Positions 40,554 through 41,168 of a DNA stretch of 41,168 nt are shown here, piece by piece. The stretch's first letter is position 1, and each line of letters starts with the position of its first letter. The notes under the pieces are model-generated. The model made no database searches and had not been told where the DNA came from. It worked only from the letters and a program-made list of their open reading frames with translations. This stretch comes from a virus, in IMG/VR virus record IMGVR_UViG_3300025853_000208, positions 1-41,168 of that record. One strand, given 5' to 3'. Made by a program: the position numbers and the translations under genes.

Positions 40554-40868
40554 TTAAAATGGTAAGTCATCGTCGGCCTGTGTGACCGCAGCTTGTTGTA
40601 CAGGTGCAGGCCCACCATCTCGAGGCGCAGCCGCTACGTTGTCTCCGTTTGTCCATACTACTTTTACATTACCTAAGTAAACCTTATCTTGTTTAGCGTC
40701 ACGCTCGTCTTTAGACTGTTGTACAGTCACTGGACCATTGTTGCCGAACTGATCTGGCTCATCATTAATTGTAATAGTAATAGGTAAGTATTTACCTTTT
40801 TTACCTTCGATAATTTTATCTTTAGGTATTTTAGTAAGGTCAATACTTGTTGCTAAAATACTAGCCAT
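40554..40868 (-). CDS. Single-stranded DNA-binding protein candidate, 104 aa
   Basis: The N-terminal 75 residues are beta-rich (KKGKYLPITITINDEPDQFG, then DKVYLGNVKVVWTNGD), consistent with a small OB-fold. A Pro/Gln/Ala linker follows, and the extreme C-terminus is DDDLPF, the acidic tip used by SSB proteins to recruit replication partners. The position just upstream of the primase-helicase supports an SSB. The fold itself is judged by eye, and the sequence is far from bacterial Ssb. TAATG overlap with the gene before it. Confidence 0.7.
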   Translation of the reverse strand: MASILATSIDLTKIPKDKIIEGKKGKYLPITITINDEPDQFGNNGPVTVQQSKDERDAKQDKVYLGNVKVVWTNGDNVAAAPRDGGPAPVQQAAVTQADDDLPF

Positions 40869-41047
40869 TACACATAAGAATTTAACTGATTAAACATACG
40901 CTGCAACTGATCTTTAGTCGCGTTAGAATTACGACGTATATTGTCTACAGCTTTAACATGGTTCTGGTTCGCGTAAAAGTTATTTACATTAGTTTCAATA
41001 CCTGATACTGAACATACTTTAGTTTGAGTTTTTCTTGCTCTTGCCAT
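40868..41047 (-). CDS. Small basic conserved phage protein, 59 aa
   Basis: Start chosen at 41047 (MARARKTQTKVCSVSGIETN); a longer frame upstream runs through the end of another gene and looks like a shadow. The rest reads VNNFYANQNHVKAVDNIRRN and ends QRMFNQLNSYV. A single Cys, many Arg/Lys and a helical C-terminal half suggest a small nucleic-acid-binding protein. It precedes the SSB-like gene with a TAATG overlap. No family recognised. Confidence 0.65.
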   Translation of the reverse strand: MARARKTQTKVCSVSGIETNVNNFYANQNHVKAVDNIRRNSNATKDQLQRMFNQLNSYV

Positions 41048-41057
41048 ATTAATTGGT

Positions 41058-41168
41058 TTAAAGGGTTTTATTAATAAAATATTGTGAAGGATCAAAACCT
41101 TCTTGCTTATAAAATAAATCATAAGCATCGTTTGCTCGTGCAACTTTATCAGAGCCACGCTCATAAAA
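41058..41168 (-). CDS. C-terminal end of a gene running off the window (partial)
   Basis: An open frame enters from the right-hand edge and ends with TAA at 41058, ten bases before the next start. The 36 residues include DKVARANDAYDLFYKQEGFD and end QYFINKTL. The helical, acidic look and tight spacing fit a real coding end. The rest lies outside the window and no function can be given. Confidence 0.6.
   Translation of the reverse strand, partial: FYERGSDKVARANDAYDLFYKQEGFDPSQYFINKTL

Noticed and set aside
1-41168. tRNA genes, CRISPR arrays, insertion sequences, integrase or attachment sites
   Set aside because: No cloverleaf-like sequence, spaced repeats, transposase or recombinase motifs were noticed in a by-eye read of both strands.

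Overview
The window looks like a 41 kb piece of the genome of a tailed, probably short-tailed (podovirus-type), lytic phage of a marine Bacteroidota (flavobacterial) host. Evidence for a phage is the complete set of packaging, portal, scaffold, capsid, connector/tail, internal virion and lysis genes, with genes abutting or overlapping almost everywhere. Evidence for a Bacteroidota host is indirect. The DNA is very AT-rich. Starts lack clear Shine-Dalgarno sequences and usually follow A-rich stretches. Three secreted proteins have signal peptides ending just before Gln (FSQ, NGQ, HAQ), a pattern common in that phylum. Both window ends cut a gene. No DNA polymerase, RNA polymerase, integrase, tRNA or obvious tail fibre is present, so this is probably an incomplete genome.

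Layout. Positions 1-32812 are all on the + strand. From 1 to about 3270 lies a run of small genes: basic small proteins, a small HExxH protein, a secreted protein, a holin and conserved small proteins. From 3269 to 6301 come a GroES-like protein, a likely small terminase and the large terminase. From 6302 to 20720 come portal, scaffold, major capsid protein, connector/ring candidates, a 1350-residue tail protein resembling the stabilization or muzzle proteins of crAss-like phages, a second tail protein and a small internal virion protein. From 20860 to 29612 come a 465-residue likely internal protein and a 2449-residue multidomain protein. From 29609 to 32812 come an outer-membrane-like protein, membrane and thioredoxin-like proteins, small Cys/Lys-rich proteins, an M15 endolysin and a membrane/coiled-coil protein. 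A strong terminator at 32863-32895 closes the block.

Positions 32894-41168 are all on the - strand, converging on the terminator. They hold DNA metabolism: an SSB-like protein, a T7 gp4/Twinkle-like primase-helicase, a ThyA-family pyrimidine enzyme with a dCMP-type active-site residue, a GIY-YIG-like/MazG fusion, a second MazG-like protein, a PD-(D/E)XK nuclease, and class I ribonucleotide reductase NrdB and NrdA, with several small conserved proteins between them. Together they could supply and edit the nucleotide pool. The dCMP-type enzyme next to a MazG domain raises the possibility of modified cytosine in the phage DNA.

There is no stretch over 300 bases without a gene. The few intergenic gaps carry RNA hairpins and repeated leader sequences, described as features. 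Many genes overlap as TAATG or ATGA, which suggests translational coupling. Family calls were made by reading the protein sequences by eye, without database searches.
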